From Lentilactobacillus parakefiri (GTDB lineage: Bacteria; Bacillota; Bacilli; Lactobacillales; Lactobacillaceae): DNA of 64,000 nucleotides. Position numbers and translations under genes: made by a program. Shown here piece after piece: positions 49,129-59,520 of this stretch. The stretch lies in the NCBI RefSeq assembly GCF_002157585.1, contig NZ_BDGB01000072.1, forward strand, positions 43,876 through 107,875, given 5' to 3'. Position 1 is the first letter of the stretch. Each line of letters opens with the position of its first letter. The notes under the pieces are model-generated. The model searched no databases and was not told the DNA's origin. It worked only from the letters and a program-made list of their open reading frames with translations.

Positions 49129-51807
49129 ATGAATTCAAAGAAAACAACGAAAATTTCCATATTAGTCCTGTGCTTTTTGGTACCGGTACTTATCTCTACC
49201 AGTTACTTCATTTTTCGCCACTTTGCACCGTTTGGCGGTTCGTCAGTGATGACCGTTGACTTGGGTCAACAGTACATCGATTTTTACACCAATTTCCATG
49301 ATACCCTATTACATAGTCCAAGCGGCTTTTTCTTTTCATTTTCCAAAGCGCTTGGCGGCGACATGATGGGCACCTGGGCTTACTACCTAATGAGTCCATT
49401 GAACTTAATCATGTTACTGTTCCCGCTTTCTAAACTCCCCAGTGTCTTGGGTGTTATTACGATCATCAAGTACGGTTTGGCCGGCTTAAGTTTTGGCTAC
49501 TTTCTAATGAAGGTCACGAAACACGTTGGCTGGTCAATCATTGGCTTTTCCGTTTCTTACGCCATGATGGGCTGGATGGTCGCCAATCAGTTCAATATGC
49601 TTTGGACTGATGTCTTGTTTGTACTGCCGATGATTTTTTACGGACTCTTTAAGATCTTGAAGAATCAGTCGAGTGCCATTTACATCATCAGCTTAACGGC
49701 GATGTTAATCATGAATTACTACATGAGCTACATGATCGCCATCTTCTTGACCCTCTTTATGTTTATTTACTGGGCCGCCAAAGCGCTCCCAGTCGAGAAT
49801 CAAACATCTGCCAAAGCTGTTTTCAAATGGCTGAAAGCATCCATTCTAAGTGGGATCCTGGCCGCTTGGCTGCTGCTGCCGACATTTTTCTCGCTGCTGG
49901 GAAGCAAAACCCAGTATTCAAAGGGTCAGTACAAAATCAAGTTCGAATATAACCCACTGGATATGTTGGGCAAGTTCTTTAACGGCTCGGTTAACTTTAA
50001 CGAACTGCCAGCTGGGACAGCTAACGTGTTCGTGGCTAGTGTCGTCCTGATTTTATTTGTTTATTACTTCTTTATTCCAACCATCAAGCGAAACGTCAAA
50101 ATCGCCAATCTTTCATTAACGGCCTTTATGATTCTGTCAATGTGTTTTCAGCCGTTGGATCTATTCTGGCACGGAATGCAGCTGCCGGTTTGGTACACCT
50201 TCCGATTCTCCTATCTCTTCTCATTTTGGATGATTCTAACCGCCTTTCAAGCGTTTCTGCACATCTTGGACGAAGGCATTAACTGGAAAGGCTATCTGGT
50301 CACCGCCGGCATCATGGCGTTAGGGGTGCTCTACGTTGAACTCCGCTGGAAGCATCTCGAATATATGCGTCACTTTGATTTTCTCTGGGGCTGTGTGTAT
50401 TTAGTCGTTTCTCTTGGAATCGTTGTTTTCCTAGGAATCTATCGTAAAAACATCGTCTTGGCAATGACACTGGCTGTTCTGATGAGTGGTGAAATGGCGC
50501 TGAACATGGTCACTTCGCTGAATCACCTGGATTATTTGAAAGCCAACAACTACACAGCGTTTGAACGGATCATGAGAAAACACGTCAACGAGATTAAACA
50601 AAAAGATAAAGGATTCTACCGTTTAGGAACAACCTTCTCGCGAACCAAAAACGATGCCTTCACTGGCAATTACAACGGTGGCTCAATCTTCTCATCGACC
50701 CTTGAATCCGATACGTCTCAATTCTTCAAAAATATCGGCCAGCCAAACGGAGATTCGTTTGTTCTTTACTCTAACGGAACCATGTTTACTGACTCATTGC
50801 TGAACATGAAGTATTACATGAGTCACCAGATTACTGAAGCCAATCCGAATAAAAAACCAAAGAAGCAGTTATTGACTACTTTGACGAGAAAGCCTGATTA
50901 CAACAACTATAATTTACTGTCACAGGATGCACTGATTGGTACCTACCGTAATCCGTATGCGGTTCCGATTGGTTTTCTGGCTCCCAAATCAGGAATGGAA
51001 CACAATTCCATTGCCAAGAGTCCAATCACTTATCAAAACCAAATTGCACACCGACTCGATCCAAATATCAAGAATTTGTTTGAACCGGCTGCTTATACTG
51101 ACATGCGGTGTAACAACATTCAGCCAATTTCTAAATTAAACAATGCTGTCCTGAAGAAAAAGAACCTCTTGGAAATGTCCTACATTATTTTCTCAGTACC
51201 GATTGAGAAGAATACGTCTTACTACATGACATTGGGCACCGAAATCAATAAGGGCAACATTTCAATTTCCGTCGATGGCCAAGCACAGACTCAATTTACG
51301 CCGTCTGAAAAGACCATCATTGCTAATATTGCAACTGGTACCAGCATTAATACCACGGCTAATGTTCAGATCTTTGTTAACAAGAATAACGCCCTCTTAC
51401 AGGATGTGAAATTGTATAAAGTTCATAATTCAAAGATTGCCAAATTCTCTAAAGACTTGAATTCAAAACCCTACAAGGTTACAAAGTGGAACCATCACCA
51501 ATTAACCGGGACAGTCGATGCAACATCTAACAATCAAGCATTGACGACCACCATCCCATTTGAAAATGGCTGGACAGCCAAGGTTGATGGCAAATCGGTT
51601 CAGCCAGAACGCTGGGCAAAGATGTTCCTATATATTCCAATCAACAAAGGTCACCACAAGGTTGTCTTTACCTATTGGCCTGAGGGTCTTAAAGTCGGCT
51701 TGCTGATTACTGCTTTTGGTTTAGCATTTATTGGTACCGAAGCAATCTTGAAACGCCGCAAAAAGCAAAAGAATGAGAACCCTGAAGGTCCGACGAACAC
51801 CAAGTAA
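49129..51807 (+). CDS. YfhO family polytopic membrane protein
   Basis: 892 residues: about twelve transmembrane segments in 1-480 and one near the C-terminus (about 860-880), with a large extracytoplasmic domain between (about 490-855). The start FGGSSVMTVDLGQQYIDFYTNF is the GT-C-like YfhO signature with an acidic residue in the first loop. YfhO of Bacillus and Listeria transfers sugars from undecaprenyl carriers to teichoic acids with a CsbB/GtcA-type partner; no partner is adjacent here, so the substrate is unknown. ATG at 49129 with AAAGGATG. Confidence 0.9.
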   Translation: MNSKKTTKISILVLCFLVPVLISTSYFIFRHFAPFGGSSVMTVDLGQQYIDFYTNFHDTLLHSPSGFFFSFSKALGGDMMGTWAYYLMSPLNLIMLLFPLSKLPSVLGVITIIKYGLAGLSFGYFLMKVTKHVGWSIIGFSVSYAMMGWMVANQFNMLWTDVLFVLPMIFYGLFKILKNQSSAIYIISLTAMLIMNYYMSYMIAIFLTLFMFIYWAAKALPVENQTSAKAVFKWLKASILSGILAAWLLLPTFFSLLGSKTQYSKGQYKIKFEYNPLDMLGKFFNGSVNFNELPAGTANVFVASVVLILFVYYFFIPTIKRNVKIANLSLTAFMILSMCFQPLDLFWHGMQLPVWYTFRFSYLFSFWMILTAFQAFLHILDEGINWKGYLVTAGIMALGVLYVELRWKHLEYMRHFDFLWGCVYLVVSLGIVVFLGIYRKNIVLAMTLAVLMSGEMALNMVTSLNHLDYLKANNYTAFERIMRKHVNEIKQKDKGFYRLGTTFSRTKNDAFTGNYNGGSIFSSTLESDTSQFFKNIGQPNGDSFVLYSNGTMFTDSLLNMKYYMSHQITEANPNKKPKKQLLTTLTRKPDYNNYNLLSQDALIGTYRNPYAVPIGFLAPKSGMEHNSIAKSPITYQNQIAHRLDPNIKNLFEPAAYTDMRCNNIQPISKLNNAVLKKKNLLEMSYIIFSVPIEKNTSYYMTLGTEINKGNISISVDGQAQTQFTPSEKTIIANIATGTSINTTANVQIFVNKNNALLQDVKLYKVHNSKIAKFSKDLNSKPYKVTKWNHHQLTGTVDATSNNQALTTTIPFENGWTAKVDGKSVQPERWAKMFLYIPINKGHHKVVFTYWPEGLKVGLLITAFGLAFIGTEAILKRRKKQKNENPEGPTNTK

Positions 51808-51818
51808 ATGGCATGATT

Positions 51819-51859
51819 AAAGGGATGAAAACCATTTTTTTTGGCTTCCATCCCTTTTT
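51819..51859 (+). terminator. Terminator after the YfhO gene
   Basis: AAAGGGATG / CATCCCTTT arms with extra pairing (AAAACC / GGCTTCC) and T5 after the stem; it separates the YfhO gene from the convergent HesB-like gene. Confidence 0.8.
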
Positions 51860-51871
51860 AGATTGTCACAT

Positions 51872-52189
51872 TTACTTATCAAGATCACCATTAGGTGTGT
51901 ACGTATACACAACGTTTTCAGGATCTTTTTCTGGATTGAAATCGACTTTCAAATCAAAACCGACAAAGAACCAGCGATCATCTTCGTCGACAAAGTAGGT
52001 AATCCCATCCTTTTCGGTTTTGGTATAAGTCTCACCCGGCTGATCGTCACGGGTCAAGGCTAATGAGAAGCCTTCGTGAACCGGCGTCTTCCCATAAACC
52101 TTGCCATAGAAGCGCACACCGTTACCTTGACTTAAACCCATTTCAGATTGGAACCATTTGCTTGCGGAATCAGTTACATCAATTTTCAT
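51872..52189 (-). CDS. HesB/YneR-like protein without cysteines
   Basis: 105 residues of the HesB-like (YneR) fold: MKIDVTDSASKWFQSEMGLS, GVRFYGKVYGKTPVHEGFSLALTRDD. True A-type iron-sulfur carriers use three conserved Cys; this protein has none, so it is unlikely to carry an FeS cluster that way. YneR relatives are common in lactobacilli with unknown role. ATG at 52189. Monocistronic. Confidence 0.85.
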   Translation of the reverse strand: MKIDVTDSASKWFQSEMGLSQGNGVRFYGKVYGKTPVHEGFSLALTRDDQPGETYTKTEKDGITYFVDEDDRWFFVGFDLKVDFNPEKDPENVVYTYTPNGDLDK

Positions 52190-52362
52190 TATTATGCCAC
52201 ACTCCTAAAATCTGTGTTTGTATTCGCTTACAATCAATTATAACATCATTAAGGTATTTCACAAACGATATGTCGGCCCACAGGACACACTCGCAGCATC
52301 TATGGAAATTCCGCTTGAACAGTTAAGTTGGGACTGTCAGTAACTAATAAACTCAAGCGATC

Positions 52363-52410
52363 AAAAAAGAGCTAATCGTTAGGCAAAGCATGCCCACGGT
52401 TAGCTCTTTT
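52363..52410 (-). terminator. greA terminator
   Basis: AAAAGAGCTAATCG / CGGTTAGCTCTTTT arms (G-T tolerated) with inner GGCA/TGCC, followed by T6 on the minus strand. The remainder of 52190-52442 shows no gene. Confidence 0.85.
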
Positions 52411-52442
52411 CACATTGAAATTATTTGACGATACAATGGAAG

Positions 52443-52916
52443 CTATTCAACTTTAGTAATTTTGACTTTCATAGTTCCGGCTGGAATTGGAATATTGACC
52501 TCTTCATTTAACCGGTGACCAATGAGTCCCTTGGCAATTGGTGAATCATTCGAAATCTTCCCTGACATTGGATCGGCTTCAGCAGCCCCAACAATTTGAT
52601 ACGTTTCGGGATCTTCATCAGGTAATTCTTGGAAGGTCACTTTCTTGCCAACAGTCACCTCATCCTTATCGCTATCATTTGAATCGATAATTTGAGCATA
52701 CTGCAGCATGTGCTCAATCGTTGTGATGCGACTTTCAAGCATACTTTGCTCGTCTTTAGCAGACTCATACTCAGAGTTCTCAGATAAGTCCCCATAACTT
52801 CTTGCAATTTTAATTCGTTCCACCACTTTTGGTCGTTGGTTTACTTTAAGGTCTTCTAATTCTGCCTGTAATTTATCGCGACCATCGGCAGTCATTGGAT
52901 ATGTGTCTTCAGCCAT
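52443..52916 (-). CDS. greA: Transcript cleavage factor GreA
   Basis: Enters the RNA polymerase secondary channel and stimulates cleavage of backtracked RNA. 157 residues: N-terminal coiled coil with the acidic tip ([18 protein letters not shown]) and C-terminal FKBP-like domain ([18 protein letters not shown]...[14 protein letters not shown]). Third gene of the conserved mltG-udk-greA set. Confidence 0.97.
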   Translation of the reverse strand: MAEDTYPMTADGRDKLQAELEDLKVNQRPKVVERIKIARSYGDLSENSEYESAKDEQSMLESRITTIEHMLQYAQIIDSNDSDKDEVTVGKKVTFQELPDEDPETYQIVGAAEADPMSGKISNDSPIAKGLIGHRLNEEVNIPIPAGTMKVKITKVE

Positions 52917-52939
52917 TTGGTAATTTCCCCTTTTTATTT

Positions 52940-53614
52940 TTAAATTGTTGAATCAAGATTATTCTTAATTTCTTTGTTGCCACGATGCATCAAGATGGAA
53001 CGCATCTTAGTGGTCAGTAAATCGATAGCAACTTGATTTTCCCCACCTTCAGGAACAATCAGATCAGCATAACGCTTGGTTGGCTCGACAAACTGATGAT
53101 ACATTGGTTTAACGGTCATCAAATACTGGTGAATAATGTTATCCAATGAACGGCCACGTTCTTTTGTGTCCCGCTCGATTCGTCGAATTAAACGAATATC
53201 ATCATCGGTGTCAACAAATACTTTAATATCCATTAAATCACGTAATCGCTGATCGTCAAGGATTAAAATGCCTTCCAGAATGATCACCTCACGCGGTTCT
53301 TGTCGAATTGTCTGTTGACTTCGTGTAAATTGACCGTAGTCATAGACTGGTTTTTCAATTGGTTCATATTTCAGCAGTTGCTTGAGCTGTTCGATCAACA
53401 GATCAAAATCAAACGCCATTGGGTGATCGTAATTAACCTTTTTCCGATCTGCCATCTTCATTTCAGCTTGGTCGTTATAATATGAATCTTGTTGAATAAT
53501 TGTGATCGAATAGTTGGATAACTGATCAAAGATCTTTCGAGCAACGGTGGTCTTGCCACTACCTGAGCCTCCGGTAATGCCAATGACGACTGGCCGTGTT
53601 TTGTGATTTACCAT
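52940..53614 (-). CDS. udk: Uridine kinase
   Basis: Phosphorylates uridine and cytidine for salvage. 224 residues: Walker [49 protein letters not shown], and [21 protein letters not shown]. The C-terminal ~15 residues ([12 protein letters not shown]) are variable. ATG at 53614, 20 nt after mltG. Confidence 0.97.
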   Translation of the reverse strand: MVNHKTRPVVIGITGGSGSGKTTVARKIFDQLSNYSITIIQQDSYYNDQAEMKMADRKKVNYDHPMAFDFDLLIEQLKQLLKYEPIEKPVYDYGQFTRSQQTIRQEPREVIILEGILILDDQRLRDLMDIKVFVDTDDDIRLIRRIERDTKERGRSLDNIIHQYLMTVKPMYHQFVEPTKRYADLIVPEGGENQVAIDLLTTKMRSILMHRGNKEIKNNLDSTI

Positions 53615-53634
53615 GTGAACAGGAGCCCTCTCGA

Positions 53635-54756
53635 TTAGTTGTTGTCGGCAGTATGCTGAGCAATTTGCTGCTGATGTTCAGCGTACGTCTTTGAGTAATA
53701 AACTTTTTTCGTCTTTGTGTTCGCAACAAAGTACAGGTAGTTCTTTGAACGATCTAGTGGGTGCAAAACGGCACTCATCGAACTAATGCTTGGACTGTCA
53801 AATGGTCCCGGGCCAAAGCCGGTGTACTTGTACAGATTGTACGGTGAATCACTCTGCAGGTCTTTGTTGGTCAGTGCTTTGTTATTTCGATGAATGGCAT
53901 ACAAAACAGCCACGTCTGATTGTAGTGGCATATTAATGTCAATTCGATTTAACAGCACGCCCGCCATCTTCCTCCGGTCAGTTTGGTTAACACCTTCACG
54001 TTCAATTAATGACGAAAGAGTCATGAACTGCTGCATGTTCATCCCCGACTTTTTAATGGCCGCAAAGTGTGGTGAAACCATCTGATTGGTCTTGGTAACC
54101 ATCTGGGTAACCAGAGATTTTAACGATGTATTCTTCTCCACTTCATATGTTGCCGGATACAAATAACCTTCGAGACGGTAACGAACGTTTTTAGCTTTCA
54201 TCGCTTGGTTAAGTAGCTTCGGGTAACGACCTGCCAATCGTTCAAGGTACGTTTGGTTCTTCATTAACTTCAAGAAGTCGCCGCGGGAGAAGTCAGTTGT
54301 CAGTGAAATCTGGGTGGCAATTTGATCAACGTTGGCTCCTTCTCGAATTAATACCTTGCCCTTGGTACTTTGAATTGGTTGGTCACTTCCGCCGCGTTGG
54401 AGTCGGTTGGCAATTGTTTTGAGACTCATTGAAGGCTTTAATTGATAATAACCAGCTCTAAAGTTAGCCATATTATTTGATTTGACATAGTAATCAAAGA
54501 CCATGCCGCTCTTAACAATCTTTTTGTTTTGAAGAATCGAACCAATTTGTTTATTTGAGGCGCCAAGTGGAATGTGGACCTGAGTCACGTTGGAATTTTG
54601 TGGGTTCATTGGTTTTAAGGCATCTTGAAAATATCGATAGCCCATGAAACCAATCGTTGCAGCTAAAATAATCAGTAAGGTAATGACAGAAATAATAATT
54701 TTTCGCCCGAGGCTTTTGTTAAGTTTGGGGTTTTGTCGCCTTGAGTCATCGCTCAT
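53635..54756 (-). CDS. mltG: Endolytic peptidoglycan transglycosylase MltG
   Basis: Cuts nascent glycan strands and sets their length. 373 residues: N-terminal cytoplasmic tail, transmembrane helix (about 19-41), LysM-like/YceG domain with [28 protein letters not shown], and the catalytic Glu252 in [14 protein letters not shown]. The C-terminal [21 protein letters not shown] motif is typical. ATG at 54756 with GAGGAG. Precedes udk-greA. Confidence 0.95.
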   Translation of the reverse strand: MSDDSRRQNPKLNKSLGRKIIISVITLLIILAATIGFMGYRYFQDALKPMNPQNSNVTQVHIPLGASNKQIGSILQNKKIVKSGMVFDYYVKSNNMANFRAGYYQLKPSMSLKTIANRLQRGGSDQPIQSTKGKVLIREGANVDQIATQISLTTDFSRGDFLKLMKNQTYLERLAGRYPKLLNQAMKAKNVRYRLEGYLYPATYEVEKNTSLKSLVTQMVTKTNQMVSPHFAAIKKSGMNMQQFMTLSSLIEREGVNQTDRRKMAGVLLNRIDINMPLQSDVAVLYAIHRNNKALTNKDLQSDSPYNLYKYTGFGPGPFDSPSISSMSAVLHPLDRSKNYLYFVANTKTKKVYYSKTYAEHQQQIAQHTADNN

Positions 54757-54799
54757 GAGAAGCTCCTCCTATCTATTCAATTTAATTATAGTTTCCGAA

Positions 54800-57211
54800 T
54801 TATCTAATTTCTGCATTTAAATCAGCTGTTAATCGTTTTTTAATCTTTTCAAAGGCTGTGTTGACCACATCATCCTTCAAAGTTTCACGTGGATCTACAT
54901 AAGTTAATGAATAAGCCATTGATTTCTTACCATCAGGAACGTTATCACCTTCATAAACATCGAACAAGCGGACATCGCTCAAGTACGCCCCACCACGTTT
55001 ATTCATGACTGCCAGGATCTGACTGTTCGTCACGTCATCATCAACCACAAGCGAAATGTCCCGTTTGATTGAAGGATACTTGGAAATCGTTTGATACTGA
55101 TTGTCATCCTTTGGCAAATCGATTAATTCCTGCATATTGAGTTCAAATCCGTAAGTTTCCTTGATCTTGAACTGCTTGGCAATTCGAGGATGAATTTGGC
55201 CCAAAAAGCCAACGTAGTGGCCGTGAATCGAGATGTTAGCCGTTCTTCCAGGATGCATTTCGGGGTACTGATCAGTCGCTGTATACTCAATGTCACCTTT
55301 AACACCCAGGTTAACCAAAAATTGATTAACCATTCCTTTCAACTGGAAGAAATCAACGGGCGAAACGTGATTATTCCAGAGCGGGTTCGTCAAGTTACCG
55401 GTCACGACGCCGGCAATATGTTCAACTTCTTCGGGGCGTATTTGGTCGGCAGTATCTTTGTAAAAGACCCGACCGGCTTCGTAGAGTGCAACGTCATCAA
55501 CCTTATGAGCATGGTTATAGGCAACATCATCGAGCAGTCCGGATAGCATGTTCATTCTTAATACTGCGTGATCCTGGGTCATTGGCCAAAGTAATTTGGT
55601 CTCTTCACTCTGACGCATCAAAAACATCTTAGCCTTGGCTGTCGTTGTCAGTGAGTAAGAAATTGCTTGAGTGAATCCCAACCCTTCCAGAGCAGTGCGG
55701 GATGCGCGCTGTAATTTCTGGGTTGGGGTCAAGATTCCAACACTTTGACGACCAGTTGGCAAGGTTGCCGGCAGATTATCATATCCGTAAATTCTGGCGA
55801 CTTCTTCATAAAGGTCGGCGTCCCGAAAAATATCCCAACGTCGAGCAGGAATGGTGACATTTAAACCGTCTTGATGAGTTTCACTTGAAAAGCCAAGCCG
55901 ATCGAAAATACTTTTAATGTCTGCGGTTGTTAAAGCTGTTCCAAGTACGTGGTTGGTTCGTTCGGCAGTAATGTAGATTGTTGGCAGCTGTGGGTGGTAC
56001 TCACTGGCGTTAACAGTACCACGAGCGATCTTGCCGCCAGCCAGTTGCTTAATCATGCTGACTGCTTCGTCAACGGCGTCCTGAACCCCATCTGGATTAA
56101 TCCCCCGTTCAAAGCGTTGTGAGGCCTCAGAGTGCAAGTTATGCCGCTGAGCGGTCTTTCTGATCTTGAAGCAATCAAAAATAGCAGATTCAATCACAAC
56201 GTTTTCGGTATTGTCATCAATTTGGGTATTGAAGCCACCCATCACACCAGCAAGCGCAATTGGTTTGTCGTCATCGGCAATGACAATATCATCGGCAGAA
56301 AGTGCGTGTTCATCTTCATCAAGTGTGGTTAATTGCTCACCTTTTTGTGCGAGTCGAACGTGAACGGTGCCGTTAATTTTATCCTTGTCAAATGAATGCA
56401 GGGGCTGACCATACTTCAATAAAATATAGTTGGTAACATCGACAACGTTATTAATGGGACGAATGCCGGCATTCCAGAGAACAATTTGCAGCCAGGCCGG
56501 ACTAGGGGAAATTTTGACACCTTCAACCACCCGCAGTTTGTAAGTCTTGGCAAGCTGATCGTCTGCCGTTGCTTGGATTTCCTGGTCAATGTTTAATGAA
56601 CTGTCTTCATCAACCACCGGTTTTTTAATTTCTGGTTGTTGGTCGTAAATTGCAGCCAAGTCATGGACAGTTCCCAAAATACTGAGCATATCACCACGGT
56701 TGGGCGTGACATCCAGATCAATAATCGGATCATCCATTCCCAGGTATTTGTAAATTGGCTCACCAACCGGCACGTCGTCATCAAAGACATAAATGCCATC
56801 AGCCCATTCCTTTGGGATAACGTCCTTGCTGAAGCCAATCTCATCAAGGGCACAAATCATCCCCGACGATTCGATTCCGCGCATCTTTGACCGCTTAATT
56901 TTGACGTTGCCACCGATTCGTGAATTAGGGAGGGCAACAATGACTTTCTGGTCCACATCAACGTTGGGCGCCCCACAAACGATTTGTAAGGGTTCATCTT
57001 CGCCGACATCCACCTGACAGACGTGCAGATGATCTGATTCTGGATGCTTAGTCATTGACAAGATGTGGCCGACAACCAGCTTCTTTAATCCGTCTTGGGC
57101 AACGGCGACTGAATCCACTTCAACCGCTGTCCGTTCGATCTTTTCAGCCAAGTCTTTTGCGGGCATATTCAGATCTAAGTATTGTTTGAGCCATTTATAT
57201 GAAACTTTCAT
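54800..57211 (-). CDS. pheT: Phenylalanyl-tRNA synthetase beta subunit
   Basis: 803 residues: N-terminal tRNA-binding OB domain (about 40-150), B3/B4 editing domain (FDKDKINGTVHVRLA, IALAGVMGGFNTQ), B5, catalytic-like core and C-terminal ferredoxin-like anticodon-binding domain (YPSIKRDISLVVDDDVTNSQ). With PheS it forms the (alpha-beta)2 enzyme charging tRNA-Phe. ATG at 57211, four nt after pheS; governed by the upstream T-box. Confidence 0.97.
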   Translation of the reverse strand: MKVSYKWLKQYLDLNMPAKDLAEKIERTAVEVDSVAVAQDGLKKLVVGHILSMTKHPESDHLHVCQVDVGEDEPLQIVCGAPNVDVDQKVIVALPNSRIGGNVKIKRSKMRGIESSGMICALDEIGFSKDVIPKEWADGIYVFDDDVPVGEPIYKYLGMDDPIIDLDVTPNRGDMLSILGTVHDLAAIYDQQPEIKKPVVDEDSSLNIDQEIQATADDQLAKTYKLRVVEGVKISPSPAWLQIVLWNAGIRPINNVVDVTNYILLKYGQPLHSFDKDKINGTVHVRLAQKGEQLTTLDEDEHALSADDIVIADDDKPIALAGVMGGFNTQIDDNTENVVIESAIFDCFKIRKTAQRHNLHSEASQRFERGINPDGVQDAVDEAVSMIKQLAGGKIARGTVNASEYHPQLPTIYITAERTNHVLGTALTTADIKSIFDRLGFSSETHQDGLNVTIPARRWDIFRDADLYEEVARIYGYDNLPATLPTGRQSVGILTPTQKLQRASRTALEGLGFTQAISYSLTTTAKAKMFLMRQSEETKLLWPMTQDHAVLRMNMLSGLLDDVAYNHAHKVDDVALYEAGRVFYKDTADQIRPEEVEHIAGVVTGNLTNPLWNNHVSPVDFFQLKGMVNQFLVNLGVKGDIEYTATDQYPEMHPGRTANISIHGHYVGFLGQIHPRIAKQFKIKETYGFELNMQELIDLPKDDNQYQTISKYPSIKRDISLVVDDDVTNSQILAVMNKRGGAYLSDVRLFDVYEGDNVPDGKKSMAYSLTYVDPRETLKDDVVNTAFEKIKKRLTADLNAEIR

Positions 57212-57214
57212 TAT

Positions 57215-58264
57215 CTAATTACCCCTCTTACTGAATTGATTTAAGAAGCGAACGTCATCCAAATAGAAATCGCGGATATCGTCGACACCATACTTAAGCA
57301 TCGCAAAACGATCGGGGCCAACTCCAAAGGCAAAGCCACCGTATTTATTGGCGTCAACACCGGCCATTTCCAAAACGTTTGGATGCACCATGCCAGCACC
57401 CAGAACCTCGATCCAACCGGTGTGCTTGCAGACATCACATCCCTTACCCATACAGTTAAAGCAAGTAACGTCAACTTCAACAGACGGTTCCGTAAATGGG
57501 AAATAACTTGGACGAAGTCGAATATCAAATTTGTCACCAAAAATATTTTGAGCCATGGTGATCAAGGTGCCCTTCAGATCAGCCATTGTCACGTGTTCAT
57601 CAATGAACAGTCCTTCAACTTGATGGAATTGATGAGAATGAGTGGGATCGTCAGTATCCCGACGGTAAACGATTCCGGGTGAAATCATCTTCAGCGGACC
57701 CTTTGAAAAATCATGTTTCTCCAGCGCCCGTGCCTGCATTGGTGAAGTTTGGGTTCTCATCAGGATTTCCTTACTTATGTAAAATGTATCCTGCATATCC
57801 CTTGCTGGATGATTCTTGGGCAAGTTCATCATCTCAAAATTATACTTATCTTCCTCAACTTCTGGGCCGGAAAGAACTTCATAACCCATCCCCAAAAACA
57901 GATCGACAATTTGGTCGATAATCTGTTGAATCACGTGGGGTTGACCCTGGACAACCGGCTTTCCGGGCATCGTAACATCAATCTTTTCGGCCGAAAGCTG
58001 CGCATTGAGTGCAGCATTTTCCAACGTTTCTCGATGATTCGAAACGGCTTCGCTAATCGCATCTCGAATCTTATTGGCATAGCTGCCGACTTCTGGTCGT
58101 TCTTCTGGGTTTAATTCCTTGATTCCCCGCAAGGCAGCGGTAATTGGTCCTTTTTTCCCGAGCAAATGGAATCGAATTTCATTTAATGCCTTTAAGTCGC
58201 TGGTCTGCTGAATATCAGCAAGCCCCTTTTCTTTGATCTCTGTTAATTGATCTCGCAGTGACAT
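57215..58264 (-). CDS. pheS: Phenylalanyl-tRNA synthetase alpha subunit
   Basis: 349 residues: N-terminal coiled coil (about 1-85), then class II core with motif 2 region [38 protein letters not shown] and motif 3 [18 protein letters not shown] Cys cluster [17 protein letters not shown] is present, as in many Firmicutes. Start ATG at 58264 with GGAGGG; the open frame to 58282 is leader. Confidence 0.97.
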   Translation of the reverse strand: MSLRDQLTEIKEKGLADIQQTSDLKALNEIRFHLLGKKGPITAALRGIKELNPEERPEVGSYANKIRDAISEAVSNHRETLENAALNAQLSAEKIDVTMPGKPVVQGQPHVIQQIIDQIVDLFLGMGYEVLSGPEVEEDKYNFEMMNLPKNHPARDMQDTFYISKEILMRTQTSPMQARALEKHDFSKGPLKMISPGIVYRRDTDDPTHSHQFHQVEGLFIDEHVTMADLKGTLITMAQNIFGDKFDIRLRPSYFPFTEPSVEVDVTCFNCMGKGCDVCKHTGWIEVLGAGMVHPNVLEMAGVDANKYGGFAFGVGPDRFAMLKYGVDDIRDFYLDDVRFLNQFSKRGN

Positions 58265-58293
58265 AGTATCCCTCCAGTTCAAATTTTAAACAC

Positions 58294-58515
58294 AAAAAAA
58301 CTCCGCCCGATAAGGGACGAAGCAACGCGGTACCACCCTAATTTGCTGTCACAAGACAACACACTTAAGACATCGCTAACGGTGATTAACCGGAAATTTT
58401 TTGTTAGATAACGCCCAATTTCAGCTCGAAAAATGAATTCGTGAAGCTATCCTGCTTCGTTCTCACCAACCACGAAGTCTCTTCTATAGGACAGCAACCT
58501 ACTACTTTTTTCTCA
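58294..58515 (-). promoter_or_regulatory. T-box leader (phenylalanine) of pheST
   Basis: On the minus strand: stem I with a GGTGAGAACGAAGCAGGATAG segment, a candidate specifier TTC (Phe; complement of 58435-58437) in GAATTC, the T-box AGGGTGGTACCGCG (58326-58339), and a terminator stem CTTCGTCC / GGGCGGAG followed by T7 (58294-58300). Uncharged tRNA-Phe should pair with the T-box bulge and allow read-through into pheST. Confidence 0.93.
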
Positions 58516-58533
58516 AACGCTTTACATTAGTGA

Positions 58534-58562
58534 ATAATAAGCTAAAACAAAAAAATGGTCAA
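58534..58562 (-). promoter_or_regulatory. pheST promoter
   Basis: TTGACC (58557-58562), 17-nt spacer, TATTAT (58534-58539) on the minus strand, starting right at the end of the HxlR-type gene. Confidence 0.75.
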
Positions 58563-58563
58563 G

Positions 58564-58914
58564 CTACTTTTCGACGCTTGGATACCATTTTTCTGACCAT
58601 GTATGAATTTCATGCATAATTGGTGCTAATTCCTTGCCCTGTTTGGTCAATGAATACTCAATTAAAGATGAATCATCATGTTCGGTGCGGATAACCACGC
58701 CATCTTCTTCCAGCTCTCGCAAACGTTCTACTAAGACCCGATCGCTGCACTTTGGAATTTGTCTGGCAATCTCTCTAAATCTCAGAACACCTTCCTGAAG
58801 GAGGACGTCAATGATTAAGCCATTCCATTTTTTACCAAGGAATGAAAATGTCTTCTCGAACTTTGGACACAAATAATAATTAATGGCATCTTGCAAACCA
58901 ACTGCTTGTCGCAT
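58564..58914 (-). CDS. HxlR-family transcriptional regulator
   Basis: 116 residues: winged helix with Cys16 (YYLCPKFEKTFSFLGKKWNGLIIDVLL) at the usual N-terminal position, RFREIARQIPKCSDRVLVERLRELEEDGVV as recognition region. The second Cys (in IPKCSD) could allow thiol sensing, as in some relatives. Target genes are not clear; the HD-domain gene 29 nt upstream is a possible operon partner. ATG at 58914 with GAGGGGGG. Confidence 0.88.
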   Translation of the reverse strand: MRQAVGLQDAINYYLCPKFEKTFSFLGKKWNGLIIDVLLQEGVLRFREIARQIPKCSDRVLVERLRELEEDGVVIRTEHDDSSLIEYSLTKQGKELAPIMHEIHTWSEKWYPSVEK

Positions 58915-58943
58915 ATAAATTCCCCCCTCTCATCGGACAACGC

Positions 58944-59450
58944 CTATTTAACAGCAGTTGTTCGCTTAACCTGTTTCTTTAATGCTTCAAATTTTGATTT
59001 AAGTGGACTCACAAATTCGTGAACAGCTTCATAGTCGTCAACCAATGAGACGATGACACTTTCCTCATACTTGGGCCGTGCAAGGGTTAATCCCCACATG
59101 TGCTTCAAAATAATGTCTTTTTCCATGGGTGATAATTGCGTAATCCGCTCAGCATTCCGCAAGGCAACTCGTGGGTGAATAAATGCATGGGAACCCAAAT
59201 CAAACTTGGTGGTTCTCCAGTCATAGAAAAACAGATCATGTAACAATCCAGCACGCGCAACGGCACGATAATCTAAGCCCCTTCTTTTGGCAATCTTGTA
59301 ACTGTCAAAAGAAACAGCAATTGAATGTTCAAGTCGAGTTGAGTGATGGTGCTGAGTATAGTTCGCCAATTTCTTAACCATGTCGGTCGCCATCAGGTCA
59401 GAAACTATTTCACGATACTCGGAATCATTTTTCCATTCATCCTTTTGCAT
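58944..59450 (-). CDS. HD-domain metal-dependent phosphohydrolase
   Basis: 168 residues. HD motif: histidines in TQHHHSTRLEHSIAV, LLHDLFFYDW (HD pair) and distal His/Asp (SHAFIHPRVALRNAERI; VSLVDDYEAV). Hydrolyses a phosphate ester of unknown identity; relatives in lactobacilli are annotated simply as HD-domain proteins. ATG at 59450 with AAAGGGG. Upstream of the HxlR gene and co-directional. Confidence 0.85.
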   Translation of the reverse strand: MQKDEWKNDSEYREIVSDLMATDMVKKLANYTQHHHSTRLEHSIAVSFDSYKIAKRRGLDYRAVARAGLLHDLFFYDWRTTKFDLGSHAFIHPRVALRNAERITQLSPMEKDIILKHMWGLTLARPKYEESVIVSLVDDYEAVHEFVSPLKSKFEALKKQVKRTTAVK

Positions 59451-59520
59451 GTAATACCCCTTTGTCTGTATTTACAAACATGATACATGGTATCTCCCTA
59501 AATATCAACGAAAATGACTG

